Below are positions 17,669-27,121 of a stretch of 64,000 bases of DNA, piece by piece. A program made the position numbers and the translations under genes. The stretch lies in assembly GCA_964628385.1 (NCBI GenBank), contig CAZVOD010000010.1, positions 23,058 through 87,057 on the forward strand. The letters run 5' to 3'. The notes under the pieces are model-generated. The model was not told where the DNA came from, did not search any database, and saw only the letters and a program-made list of their open reading frames with translations. Source of the stretch: JANQPA01 sp964628385. Lineage in GTDB: Bacteria > Bacteroidota > Bacteroidia > Chitinophagales > Saprospiraceae. Positions within the stretch are counted from its first letter, which is position 1; the number at the start of each line of letters is the position of its first letter.

Positions 17669-20653
17669 ATGAAAAATTCGTACAACACCTACATTTTACT
17701 TCTCCTTTTTTTACCCTTCACAATGATAGTAAGAGCAGACCAGGGCGCTTCTCAATTATTTAAACAAGCTCAACAAGCAGCACAAGGAAAGGAATTTGAT
17801 AAGGCGGTAGAATTAGCCCTTGAGGCAGCAGCGCTTTATAGGTCGGATACCACTAAAGCCGATGAATGGATAGAAGCGCGTTTGTATGCCGCCAATTATG
17901 CTCTTGAAGCAAAGGATTACTCTCTGGTAGATATAAAAAACTTACTCGATGAGTCATATGAAAACTTACCGGTAGCACCTCATGATCAAAGGGTAGGTCG
18001 AGTAACACTCTTTCAGGCCTGGTTTTTGGCGAATCAACTTACTGATTACTACAATGCTAAAGAAGCCTATGAAAAGACGCGGCAATTAATGGAGCAAGCC
18101 GGGGAAGCACAACAGATTACGGCCCGGCCTGGCTATGACGTCTACAAGCCGTTGGCACAAATTTATACCCGATTGGGAGAAAATGAGAAAGCAGTAGCGA
18201 TGATGAGCATAGCGGTGCAAAAAATGAGGAAAAATGGCCAGGAGTATTTTCTGCCTGAGTTATACGGCGACTGGGGAATCATTTATGACGACTTAGGCGA
18301 ACATCAGCGGGCGATCTATTATTTTGACGAAGGCCTGGAGGCACATCTACAATTTTGGGGAAACACCCCACCGGCCGATCCTCGTGATTTGGAAAGCTTC
18401 AAAAATATGAAGGGGTTGTTGTTGACACAAAAAGCTAATGCACTTTTTAACCAACAAAAGATTACAGCGGCACAAAAACTGTGTAATGAAGCTTTGTTAC
18501 TGCTGAATTGGGAAGACTACAAAGCTGCGGCCCTAATGGTAAAAGGTGAATTGATTGCCAGCCAGGAGGGGCTGGTCAGTGCGGAGGCTTATTTTACTGA
18601 AGCTATAGATTTGGCCCAATCTTATTTCCCGCCTTACAGCCGTACTATTGCTAAGATGGAAAATCAGTTGGCAGCCCATTATCGGGAAGCTAAAAGGTAC
18701 GATGAGGCCCTAGAGCTTGCCCATCAGGCGCTGGCCAGAATACTGCCCGAAATGAAAGGCCAGGAAACTTATGCCCTGCCCGATGAATCGAGCTTCTATC
18801 CAGAGAATACCATCATGGAGGCTTTGGCCGAAAAGGGCAGGATCTATTTTGAGTGGTATCAGGAAAAAGCAGATCTGGAAAAGCTTCAGCTGGCAGAAGC
18901 TAATTTATCTCTCGCTATTGACATGGAAGGAATCATCAATAAGGTATTTACTTACAAATCTTCCTTGCTCACTATGGCCGAGATGAGTCACAACCGCCAT
19001 GAAGTAATGCTGGATATTTTGTATGAACTATATAGCCAGACTAAAGCTCCTGCTTATTTAAGTTCTGCTTTTCAATTTATGGAAAAGAGTAGAGCAGTGG
19101 TACTCAACAGAGCGCTGGCCAGTCAAAGGGCGGCTGCATTGCTGGATGATCAGCCCATGCTGGAGGAAGAAAAGGCTTTACAAATTCAACTGTCAGACTA
19201 CAAACGCCTGCTGGTAGAATTACAACTGGAAAATGCATCTGGCCAACAGCTAGCGGATGTGGAGCAACAGATCAATAAGCTTAAGTTATCTATGGACAGT
19301 TTGGTCAAGGAAATACAGAATACTTTTCCTAATTATTATCAGGCAAAATATAACTATTCCATTCTTACGCTTAGTGATCTTAATGAACAGTTGAACAAGC
19401 ACTCGCTTTTTGTAGAATATTTCGTAGGGCAAGAGGACTCCACACTGTATATTTTTAGTATTGAAAAAGATAGTCCTGCTCATTTTATTAAACAAACGCT
19501 ACCGAAGGATTTTACTACCGGATTTTCGGGGTTTTTGAAGAGTTTAAAAGATTGGGAATTCGTACAAAACAATGAGGGGAATCCGGAAGTTTTTCAGGCT
19601 TTCTGTGATCAGTCCCGGCAATTTTACAAGCTCTTATTTCCTCAGGGTATACATAAGCCATCGCATCAACAGCTTATACTTATTCCTGATAATGTATTGA
19701 GTTTCCTGCCTTTTGATGTTTTAATGGTAAATGATTACGAGGCATCGGAAGTAGATTATGGGGCATTGCCCTACTTGATCATAGATGCTGCCATTCAGTA
19801 CGCTTTTTCGGCTTCCAGCCTGTTTTCTGATTCTGATGACTCCTCAGGGCTGGCTTTTAAAAACTACCTTGGGGTAGCGCCGGGATACGGAAGCAGTTCC
19901 TATTTACCGCCAGTTACCCACAATACAGAAGCAATCGAAGGTCTAAAGGCAAAACTTAGGGGAGAACTACTCAAAGGGAAGCAGGCGACGATAGCTGAAT
20001 TTAAACAACAAGTAAAGCATGTGAAGATTTTCCACTTTTATGGCCATGCCAAAGCGTATCCTGAAGATCCAGAATCTTCTTGGCTCGCATTTAGTCATCC
20101 AACCGAGAAAGGGGCTATTGCTAATAAAGGTAGCAACATTCCGGGTGATGGCTTATTGGGGGCAAAGGCTCCTATTCCGTCTGAAGAAATTGACAGGCTA
20201 TTGTTTCTTTTTGAGTTGTATCAGCTAGAACTGGATGCCGAATTGGCGGTGCTTAGTGCCTGCGAAACAGGGATCGGTAAGCTGGCACTGGGAGAAGGAG
20301 TAATTAGCTTGGCCAGAGCTTTTAGGTACGCCGGTTGTCCCAGCACCCTAATGACATTGTGGGAGGCCAATGATTACAGGGGAGAAGTCGCCTTCCTGAT
20401 GGAAAAGTTCTTTGATTATTTGGTAGAAGAAAAAATGACAAAAGACCAGGCTATCCGACAAGCTAAGCTGGATTACCTGAATACCCCCGGTAAATCCAGA
20501 CATCCGGCTTACTGGGCTTCATTTGTTCTGGTCGGTGATAATACGCCCGTTGAGCTGAATAATAATCGGCGTTTATTTTACTGGCTATTGGCTATAGTAG
20601 CGGGGTTGTTTTTGTTTTTTGTGCGAAATTGGAATAATAAAAAGGCTACTTAA
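17669..20653 (+). CDS. Membrane-anchored TPR-CHAT protein (caspase-like)
   Basis: The signal peptide is residues 1-23. TPR-type helical repeats span about 30-420, a coiled coil covers about 500-560, and the CHAT domain runs from about 640 to 960. The caspase-type dyad is visible: His793 in FHFYGHAK and Cys865 in VLSACETGIG. The domain ends with the conserved HPAYWASFVLVGD. A single membrane helix at about 973-989 (FYWLLAIVAGLFLFFV) and a basic tail follow, so the bulk should be periplasmic. CHAT domains are clan CD peptidases, and peptidase activity is plausible. Its 3' end overlaps the convergent anti-sigma gene by 8 bases. Confidence 0.92.
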   Translation: MKNSYNTYILLLLFLPFTMIVRADQGASQLFKQAQQAAQGKEFDKAVELALEAAALYRSDTTKADEWIEARLYAANYALEAKDYSLVDIKNLLDESYENLPVAPHDQRVGRVTLFQAWFLANQLTDYYNAKEAYEKTRQLMEQAGEAQQITARPGYDVYKPLAQIYTRLGENEKAVAMMSIAVQKMRKNGQEYFLPELYGDWGIIYDDLGEHQRAIYYFDEGLEAHLQFWGNTPPADPRDLESFKNMKGLLLTQKANALFNQQKITAAQKLCNEALLLLNWEDYKAAALMVKGELIASQEGLVSAEAYFTEAIDLAQSYFPPYSRTIAKMENQLAAHYREAKRYDEALELAHQALARILPEMKGQETYALPDESSFYPENTIMEALAEKGRIYFEWYQEKADLEKLQLAEANLSLAIDMEGIINKVFTYKSSLLTMAEMSHNRHEVMLDILYELYSQTKAPAYLSSAFQFMEKSRAVVLNRALASQRAAALLDDQPMLEEEKALQIQLSDYKRLLVELQLENASGQQLADVEQQINKLKLSMDSLVKEIQNTFPNYYQAKYNYSILTLSDLNEQLNKHSLFVEYFVGQEDSTLYIFSIEKDSPAHFIKQTLPKDFTTGFSGFLKSLKDWEFVQNNEGNPEVFQAFCDQSRQFYKLLFPQGIHKPSHQQLILIPDNVLSFLPFDVLMVNDYEASEVDYGALPYLIIDAAIQYAFSASSLFSDSDDSSGLAFKNYLGVAPGYGSSSYLPPVTHNTEAIEGLKAKLRGELLKGKQATIAEFKQQVKHVKIFHFYGHAKAYPEDPESSWLAFSHPTEKGAIANKGSNIPGDGLLGAKAPIPSEEIDRLLFLFELYQLELDAELAVLSACETGIGKLALGEGVISLARAFRYAGCPSTLMTLWEANDYRGEVAFLMEKFFDYLVEEKMTKDQAIRQAKLDYLNTPGKSRHPAYWASFVLVGDNTPVELNNNRRLFYWLLAIVAGLFLFFVRNWNNKKAT

Positions 20654-21479
20654 TCTTTCGGATGATATCCTGCGCTTGAGTAACGTACATATGGTTATTA
20701 TTTCCGGCAATGGCAGCCCACAGCTTTTGAGCCTCTTCTTTTTGGTTGTTTTTCCAAAGGCTTAAGGCACGAAACCACTGCCCTTGCTGATGATAGCGAG
20801 TGGCAGCTTCAGGAATTTGTTCAAACTGCTTATTGGCAGCCTGGTACCTGGCGCTGCGCAGTAGTGTGACACCGAGTAAGAGCCGAGCTCTGGGACCCCG
20901 AGTAAAACTGCTGTCTTGAAGGACATAGTCAAATATCAGTTCGGCAGCGCGATAATCTTCTATATTGAAAGCCTGAAGCCCCTGCTGAAATTGCTTTTCA
21001 ATGTCCGCTTCAGGTTCAATTGGAGCCAAAAGCCCACTATTGCTGAGGTCTTCGGCAGCGTACGCATCTGCTACTATCTGATCTGGCGTGGAGGACGAAA
21101 AGTTGATTACTCCGAACTGTAAAGCAGCAATACTGGCAATCAATAAAATGGCTGCTGCTATACCCAGCCAGACCATCTCCCGGTTATTTTGCTTTTGGGG
21201 TAGGGATACCACCGGTGTATCTTCCCCAATATCCTCTTCGATCGATTCGGGCTGGGTTTGATTTTCTGAAAGCATTCGCTTGCCTTTTTCAATCATATTG
21301 CTAAGCATCTGTTGCTCAAAATAGGCTTCCAGCATTTGATTGCCCTGTCGATTTTCTTCTACTTCAATAGCTAATTGCTCGTCTTCGGCCATTTGCTGCT
21401 CAAATACCTGCCGCTCGGTCGCCTCCATATTGCCCCGCAGGTATTTCTCTATCAATTCTTGTTTATTTTCAACCATCAT
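20646..21479 (-). CDS. Membrane anti-sigma-like protein with periplasmic TPR domain
   Basis: The cytoplasmic N-terminus (residues 1-105) starts with ELIEKYLRGNMEATERQVFEQQM, which resembles anti-sigma N-termini. One membrane helix follows at about 110-127 (IAAAILLIASIAALQFG). The C-terminal 120 residues are TPR-like (GLQAFNIEDYRAAELIFDYVL) and would be periplasmic. It lies 26 bases downstream of the sigma-factor gene on the same strand, so I infer it controls that factor. Its TPRs could meet those of the CHAT protein across the membrane surface. Confidence 0.72.
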   Translation of the reverse strand: MMVENKQELIEKYLRGNMEATERQVFEQQMAEDEQLAIEVEENRQGNQMLEAYFEQQMLSNMIEKGKRMLSENQTQPESIEEDIGEDTPVVSLPQKQNNREMVWLGIAAAILLIASIAALQFGVINFSSSTPDQIVADAYAAEDLSNSGLLAPIEPEADIEKQFQQGLQAFNIEDYRAAELIFDYVLQDSSFTRGPRARLLLGVTLLRSARYQAANKQFEQIPEAATRYHQQGQWFRALSLWKNNQKEEAQKLWAAIAGNNNHMYVTQAQDIIRKIK

Positions 21480-21505
21480 TAAAAATTTAGGGTAATCTCT
21501 GGTTA

Positions 21506-22393
21506 TTATTCTTTGTTTTCAGCGATAATAGCCCTTAACGCTGTAAAGCAATTGCTCAGCTTTCGCTGAGTTTTCTTTTCGTCCCAACCGTACCGCTCAG
21601 CAATTTTTTCCGTTGAGCTTCCGCCAAAATAAGCTTCTACCAGCTGCTGGCAATTTTCTCCCAACTCACCTATGGCAGTTTCCAATTCCTGGAGTAGTGC
21701 TTTACGCAATCGCCCACGGCAGCGGAATACACTTTGCCGGGCCGTATGCGCATTTTTCAATTCATTCATCTGCGCAATCTCATCCATGTGGTAACCCTCA
21801 AAATAGGCTTGTAGTAGCTGCTTGCACTTATCAGTCAGTTGATCCATTGCTATAGCCACACTATCAATCAAATGATGAAAACTTAGGCGCTCCTCTCGTG
21901 CAAGCTCCTTCAACGAAAGAGCTTCTTCGGGATTTTCGCTGTTATCTGCTATTTCTCTGCTTTCAGGAAGTGTAATGATTTGGGGGTTAAATATATTGGT
22001 ATCTGTTTCGGTATTCTGGGAGACTGATTGATCACTCTTCTCTTCCTGAGTCACACTTTTATTAGGCGAGTTGTATCGCAAAGCGTCAACACATCGACGA
22101 CGAAATATGGTGCGAAACCAGGTAGGCAGAGAGGATTCTCCCCTGAATTTATCATTGATGATCTCTTTTAATGCATTCAACAGGGCTTTGCTGTAAGCAC
22201 CGATAATGGCTTCATCATCCAGTTTGCCAAAGTCTCTTTTCATTTCATAAACCTGATAAAAAAGCTTTTCAAACAGGCAGTTCATGGCTTTTTCTCTGGT
22301 GAGCGCTCCGGCTTTTAGCTGTTGAATCAGTTCTTCGTAATCAGTCTCCTTGCAGGTTTTCCACTCCTTGGAGTTAAAGTCCATAAATCTCAT
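21506..22393 (-). CDS. Sigma-70-like factor with two tandem region-4-like HTHs
   Basis: A sigma-2-like region is visible at about residues 45-115 (DEAIIGAYSKALLNALK, SLPTWFRTIFRRRCVDALR). A charged linker follows, then a sigma-4-like unit at about 190-240 (LTDKCKQLLQAYFEGYHMDE), and a second similar unit at about 243-290 (LGENCQQLVEAYFGGSSTEK). Two copies of region 4 are unusual, since ordinary ECF sigma factors have one. Length is 295 residues against about 180 for a plain ECF. It forms an operon with the membrane anti-sigma-like gene and points at the CHAT gene. Target promoters are unknown. Confidence 0.8.
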   Translation of the reverse strand: MRFMDFNSKEWKTCKETDYEELIQQLKAGALTREKAMNCLFEKLFYQVYEMKRDFGKLDDEAIIGAYSKALLNALKEIINDKFRGESSLPTWFRTIFRRRCVDALRYNSPNKSVTQEEKSDQSVSQNTETDTNIFNPQIITLPESREIADNSENPEEALSLKELAREERLSFHHLIDSVAIAMDQLTDKCKQLLQAYFEGYHMDEIAQMNELKNAHTARQSVFRCRGRLRKALLQELETAIGELGENCQQLVEAYFGGSSTEKIAERYGWDEKKTQRKLSNCFTALRAIIAENKE

Positions 22394-22442
22394 ATGGGCA
22401 AAAGGTTGTTTTGACTAAATTAAAACTTAAAATGGGAAAAGA

Positions 22443-22853
22443 TTATTTTTCCAGGATTAATCGCTTAAAATATAAATGATACAACAAAAGGCTCATGGCT
22501 ACTCCCAGGATGCCAAATAAAATGTCAAATGGATCAGTGATAGAGGTAGGACTAAAAAAAGGATAGAATTCTTCGAGGATTAGCCATGCCAGTACAAAAA
22601 GACAAATTCCAAGAAAGAACGATTGAAACTTGTGAGGGTATTTGAGTATCAACTCCGGTTTGAGGGTTGATACGGGCAAGAGCACACCCGCCAGCAAATG
22701 AGGTAGTGATCCCAGGATGATCAGGACGACTGTATTATTACCGTAGTAGTTGGGGCGAAATACCCACAGAACGACCGGATAAAACAATAAGCCGGTAATG
22801 GAAATGAGCCGCCGAACGCGAATAAACTGCTTGAAATTTTCTATGGTTTTCAT
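22443..22853 (-). CDS. Four-TM membrane protein of unknown function
   Basis: This 136-residue protein is made almost entirely of four hydrophobic helices (about 17-33, 42-60, 77-93 and 110-127) joined by short loops. I recognise no family. It lies 49 bases downstream of the sigma gene's promoter side but is transcribed on the same minus strand, after a gap that can hold its own terminator. A real gene is likely from its length and hydrophobic periodicity. Confidence 0.65.
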   Translation of the reverse strand: MKTIENFKQFIRVRRLISITGLLFYPVVLWVFRPNYYGNNTVVLIILGSLPHLLAGVLLPVSTLKPELILKYPHKFQSFFLGICLFVLAWLILEEFYPFFSPTSITDPFDILFGILGVAMSLLLYHLYFKRLILEK

Positions 22854-23063
22854 GTTGATTAATAGGGTTATTTTTAAGCTAGAAACTGATTTGGCGATTT
22901 GAAATACCGAAAAGATAGTTTTATACCCTAAAAAGGGAAGGTTTCTTTTCTTACTTAAGTATACCGATGTGAAAGCTTATTGTTGAATAAAGATTAAATT
23001 ATGACAATGACAACGAAAAAAGCCGTAATTTTTCCCCAATTTCATCAAACGTAATTAAAAGGA

Positions 23064-23783
23064 ATGCTGACACTACCCAATCAACAAATCGTAAAAGGGA
23101 TCATCTTTGACCTCAACGGAACTATGGTCGATGATATGATGATTCATCATCGGGCGTGGCGACAAACGCTGGCTAACCTGGGCCTGACGATGACGCTGGA
23201 AGAGGTTAAGGAAAAAGTACACGGAGTGAACGAAGAGATTATTGCCCGTTTGTTTCCCGGGCGTTTTTCCAGGGATCAGATCAAAAAGATTGCTTACGCC
23301 AAAGAATCAGAATATCGGCAGATATTTCGGCCAGACTTAAGGCTGCTTGATGGCTTAGCCGAGTTGATTGGCCACCTGAATGAAATGAGCATTCCCAAAG
23401 GGATAGGAACAGCTGCACCAAAAGAAAACCTGGATTTTGTACTGGATGGATTGAATCTCAGAGAAGTGTTTCCAGTGAGTTTCCACTCCGGTGATGTTAA
23501 CAAAGGTAAACCCGACCCTGAAGTATTTCAAAAAGTCGCTGATGGGATAGGAGTACCGGTGGAGGAATGCCTGATTTTTGAAGACAGTCCTACCGGAGCT
23601 GAGGCTGCTCGGCGGGCAGGGGCTACTGTCATTATCATAACGACAACTCATAACGAAGAAGAATTTCGGCAGTTTCCTAATGTCATCCATATGGCACCGG
23701 ATTTTACTGACATGACCATAGAAAAAAAGGACGGGCAGTGGGCATTAAAAATAATCGAAAAAATTGATACGGAAGAAGAATAA
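23064..23783 (+). CDS. HAD-family phosphatase (beta-phosphoglucomutase-like)
   Basis: Motif I is present but changed, FDLNGTMVDD, with the first Asp at residue 16 and Asn-Gly in place of the usual Asp. The cap domain is helical (HHRAWRQTLANLGL). Motif II is GIGTAAPKEN, and motif III/IV is GKPDPEVFQKVADGIG and LIFEDSPTGAEAARRAGA. The second motif I aspartate, normally the acid/base in DxDGT, is Asn (FDLNGT), as in a known subgroup of HADs. Its substrate cannot be named; sugar phosphates are usual. Confidence 0.88.
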   Translation: MLTLPNQQIVKGIIFDLNGTMVDDMMIHHRAWRQTLANLGLTMTLEEVKEKVHGVNEEIIARLFPGRFSRDQIKKIAYAKESEYRQIFRPDLRLLDGLAELIGHLNEMSIPKGIGTAAPKENLDFVLDGLNLREVFPVSFHSGDVNKGKPDPEVFQKVADGIGVPVEECLIFEDSPTGAEAARRAGATVIIITTTHNEEEFRQFPNVIHMAPDFTDMTIEKKDGQWALKIIEKIDTEEE

Positions 23784-23844
23784 ATAGTGACCTGATTAAT
23801 AAATCACCGTCTTTTGCTTTTTAAAATTTAAGTTAAAGCAGGAT

Positions 23845-24866
23845 ATGCGAAAGTACAGCATGCTGGTTTTGACAGATCACCGGGGGCACAGCGGAGAAAA
23901 CTCTATTTATGCTCTGCTGCGTTCCATGTATCAGCACGAGAAGTGTGCCGTGATAGAGGTGGCCACAAGGAGCCTTCCATCTAACCATTCCTTTTTTTAT
24001 GAAAGCAAAAATACGGGACTTATGGTTAGCAAGGTTGATGAAAACTTTACATACGACCCCTCCGGTAATTTTTTACAAAAAAACAACGCCTGGCTTTTCT
24101 TCAGGAGTACGACGTGATTTGGCTAAGAATGCCCCCACCTTTGGACGGTACTTTCCTGAACTTTCTTAAAACAACATTTCCCGATCAATTATTCATCAAT
24201 GATCCTTTAGGCATGGCGTTGACGGGGAGTAAGCAGTTTTTGCTGAATTTCCCCAGCTTGTGTCCGCCGATGAAGATGTGTTACAACATAGAAGATATTC
24301 TGTCTTTTAGCGCTGACTTCCCTGTTGTATTGAAGCTCTTAAATGGCTATGGAGGTCATGGTATCATCAAGATAGATGGAGCCAGGGTTTGGAAAGAGGG
24401 GCATAGTACTGGCCTCAATCAGCTTATTCAATCATTGTCGGGAAAGCCAATAGCATTCCTGGCCGTAAAATACCTTAGGAATGTTTTCCAGGGGGATAAG
24501 CGCATTATTGTTATTGATGGAAAAATAATGGGAGCGTCTCTGAGGTTACCTTCAAAAGGTTCCTGGCTTTGTAATGTATCCATGGGAGGGACTTCTAATA
24601 TTTCTGAACCCACCCCCGCAGAAATCGAGATGGTTCATAGCCTGAATCCACGATTGGAAAGCCTGGGTATTCTGATGTATGGTCTGGACACGCTCACCGA
24701 TGACGACGGCGCCAGAGTGCTCTCGGAAATTAATACGACCAGTATCGGGGGCTTACCACAAATTGCACACATGACTGGCCTACCATTGCTAGAGCAAGCC
24801 ACTGAGTTGCTCTGGGAGTGGATTCACAATAAAATTTCAGAAAAAAAGCTGATTTTCCTACCTTAG
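23845..24866 (+). pseudogene. Glutathione synthetase-like ATP-grasp ligase, split by a -1 frameshift
   Basis: Frame 1 (23845-24117, 90 residues) encodes the N-terminal domain, and frame 2 (24114-24866) encodes the rest, with VIWLRMPPPLDGTFLNFL, VVLKLLNGYGGHGI and the ATP-grasp end SEINTTSIGGLPQI. Similarity to GshB-type proteins runs on upstream of the GTG at 24114 (AFLQEYDVIW), so the two frames are one gene. In the second frame a stop at 24066-24068 confines the shift to 24069-24117. At 24078-24084 the sequence is A AAA AAC, the classical -1 slippery heptamer, in the correct phase. It could be programmed frameshifting, a recent mutation or a sequencing error. The joined protein, about 340 residues, has normal GshB length. 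Confidence 0.78.
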
Positions 24867-25065
24867 TAGCCCTTGAATCGAACAATCGTTCGTTTACAAA
24901 GATTGAATAAGTAAAAACTGAATACTCGCCAGGACTCGTATAAAGAAATGGACGTTTCAATCCCCTGTTCCTCTTACATGATTAAGAACCTTTAGTGACT
25001 TTTGCCTTGGTGGGCAGTCAAAAGGTAATGTTAGAAATTACATTTTTTGTTTTAAAAAACCTGAT

Positions 25066-26247
25066 ATGAAAAATTTTACACTCATTTTGGGATTTATGCT
25101 GATAAGTATTGGTACAATTTGGTGTCAATATGCTACAGTAAAGTTCGATTTGGAAAAAAACTATTTTAACGAAGGCCAGCCTTTACCTGTCGAAAAAAAC
25201 CTCATGTTTACGGGAGCTATTCCACAAAGGGTGAATATCATTGAAATTGGAATTTATCCTTCCAATGCCAGCAAGGAGCGTCATGAATTGTATGATATAA
25301 CATGGCGGTCGACTGGTCAGGCCGATAAAAGCAATTTTTCTATTGCTATAAATTACAAATTAAGACCTTCTCAAAAATACGATTTCAAGGTAGATTACTA
25401 CAGAATACTGGACGGTAGTGCTCAGGTTAAGTTGACCAGTAGGCTTATTGACCTTACTCAGTCTTACCTGGTTTCTACGGTTAGTCGCAACGGGAATAAA
25501 GTAGATATAGCCAAAGGAGGAAAGCGCATTCTGAGAGACCTTAACGGAATTGTTGACGAAGCGCTCAAAAACTATCGCACAGAGCATGCGACTGATTTTG
25601 AGGGCTTTTCAGAGACAATTCTCCAGAAGCTTGAGCAAATAGAAGATTATAAATTGGTAAAAAATCGTTCTGATCTTTCTGATGGGGAAAAGCAAGCCAA
25701 AAAGGAAGTAACTTTTGAAGAGAGGCTTGACGAACTAAAGGAAGCTATCAGTTACGAAGTAAAGCAATTGATGGATCAGCAATGGAGTAAATTGATTACC
25801 AGTAGATACGTGGACGACTACGAGACGGAAGAGAAGAAAGGTAGCTTTACTTTGAACTTTGGCTACGGTGCAGTTTATTTGGGTGGAAATTTAAACAACC
25901 TTACTTATGGCTCTTCCCCCTACGCCGGGGTGGCTTTTCCTTTTGGTAACCAAGCTTTGGCCCCGCAGTTTCTCAGAAACTCATCCCTTACTTTGGGCGT
26001 ATTTTTTGAAAACTTCACCAGTTATGACGGGAATACAGTAAGTGGCTTGTTGATAGACCGCCCATTTTACCTTGGGTTAGATTACAAGCTTTTTGAGTTT
26101 ATTAGATTTAATGCCGGAGCGGCTTTTCTTGAAGAAAGAGAAGAAGTACCTAACGGTGATGGTATAAATATCAACCGGGATGTTTTGATCAAACCCTTTA
26201 TCGGCCTAAGCGCGAGAATTAATTTATCTGTTGGCTTTGGCAAGTAG
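25066..26247 (+). CDS. Secreted protein of unknown function with barrel-like C-terminus
   Basis: A signal peptide (residues 1-21, ending WCQ) is followed by a mixed N-terminal domain. A charged helical or coiled-coil middle lies at about 165-250 (rich in Lys and Glu, ERLDELKEAISYEVKQ). The beta-rich C-terminal 130 residues have aromatic and glycine alternation (FTLNFGYGAVYLGG, GLSARINLSVGFGK), typical of outer-membrane strands. I do not recognise a family. It follows the GshB-like gene by 200 bases with its own leader. Confidence 0.72.
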   Translation: MKNFTLILGFMLISIGTIWCQYATVKFDLEKNYFNEGQPLPVEKNLMFTGAIPQRVNIIEIGIYPSNASKERHELYDITWRSTGQADKSNFSIAINYKLRPSQKYDFKVDYYRILDGSAQVKLTSRLIDLTQSYLVSTVSRNGNKVDIAKGGKRILRDLNGIVDEALKNYRTEHATDFEGFSETILQKLEQIEDYKLVKNRSDLSDGEKQAKKEVTFEERLDELKEAISYEVKQLMDQQWSKLITSRYVDDYETEEKKGSFTLNFGYGAVYLGGNLNNLTYGSSPYAGVAFPFGNQALAPQFLRNSSLTLGVFFENFTSYDGNTVSGLLIDRPFYLGLDYKLFEFIRFNAGAAFLEEREEVPNGDGININRDVLIKPFIGLSARINLSVGFGK

Positions 26248-26795
26248 TAGTATAACTGCTTTGATGCTGCTTTCCCGGTCAGGAATGCAAGACGCTTCTT
26301 AGGTTGGGAAAGCATCGTTTCGTTACTTACGATAATAATTTAAGAAAACAGCGTTCTCAATTGTGGCTGCTTAGGGCCCAGGCCAGTCGTTTTCTGATTC
26401 TTGCCAGGCGCATTCTTCAGCGCGCTCTCAGAGATGCCGTAGTATTGCCTGCTCTGTGGAATAGTTTTCAAAATACCTGAGCTTGATCAGTTTTTTATCT
26501 CAAAAAATCAATGCTTTGATTTCTGGCAATTTTGCGAATCCAAGCACTGAGCAAAAAGTCGTTTTGTATGGTACAAAGTTGATCAATGACCTTAATTAAA
26601 GGGCATTTGCTGAAAAGATACACTTTTAGCTGTAAGCAAAATTTTTTAAGAAAACCTCTATCATTTCACGACTTCCGTATTCATCTGAAGTTACTTTAAA
26701 ATAATCACAGTCGTCAATGCGCTGCAATACTAGGCTAAGGAATGAGTCAATGATAAATTATACATCTTTACTTGTTCTTTTGCCGCCCAGTCTCG

Positions 26796-26909
26796 CCTGC
26801 CTGACGGCCGGCAGGTTAAAAAGCCTCGTCGACTTCAGAAAGGGGCCCCTTTTATCCCCTTTCTTCGTGCTGCATCGCCTACGCCCGCCTGCCGGCCGGC
26901 AGGTTTTTT
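26796..26909 (+). repeat. Pair of GC-rich palindromic repeats, terminator-like end
   Basis: Two related palindromes, about 75 bases apart, share CCTGCC and GGCCGGCAGG. The right one is followed by TTTTTT and could terminate transcription. Such interspersed GC-rich palindromes are common in Bacteroidota genomes; their origin is unclear. Confidence 0.55.
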
Positions 26910-27043
26910 GCCTCACTGAACAGCAAAACACCTGCGTAAATCTTGTACACTTTATTAATGCCCCATTCCTAAAAAAGAATTACTGGTAGAAAAAAAATTG
27001 CATTTCTGGTCGACTTTTTCGAGTATTAAAATACTTTGAATTG

Positions 27044-27051
27044 TAGTTTTG
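27044..27051 (+). promoter_or_regulatory. Exact -7 element upstream of terC
   Basis: TAGTTTTG matches TAnnTTTG exactly, about 70 bases before the TerC ATG. No good -33 element is seen at the standard spacing. I see no manganese (yybP-ykoY) riboswitch in the leader. Confidence 0.35.
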
Positions 27052-27121
27052 TAAATCAACGGACGCAACTTAAATACGCTTTTGAAGGTTGTATTTGGCA
27101 TTTTTTAATTAAATAAGATCT

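Larger units (their letters stand above)
26248..27121. other. Long non-coding stretch with GC-rich palindromes
   Basis: I find no supported gene in these 870 bases. The centre carries two GC-rich palindromic blocks. One is CCTGCCTGACGGCCGGCAGG at 26796-26815. The other is the perfect 16-bp palindrome CCTGCCGGCCGGCAGG at 26888-26903, followed by six T. A smaller AAAGGGGCCCCTTTT palindrome lies between them. The blocks differ sharply from the AT-rich surroundings. Confidence 0.6.

Noticed and set aside
26717..26989. A 90-residue plus-strand open frame in the GC-rich palindrome region
   Set aside because: It spans the palindromic repeats, has no recognisable motif or ribosome-binding site, and its composition follows the repeat, so it is not reported as a gene.
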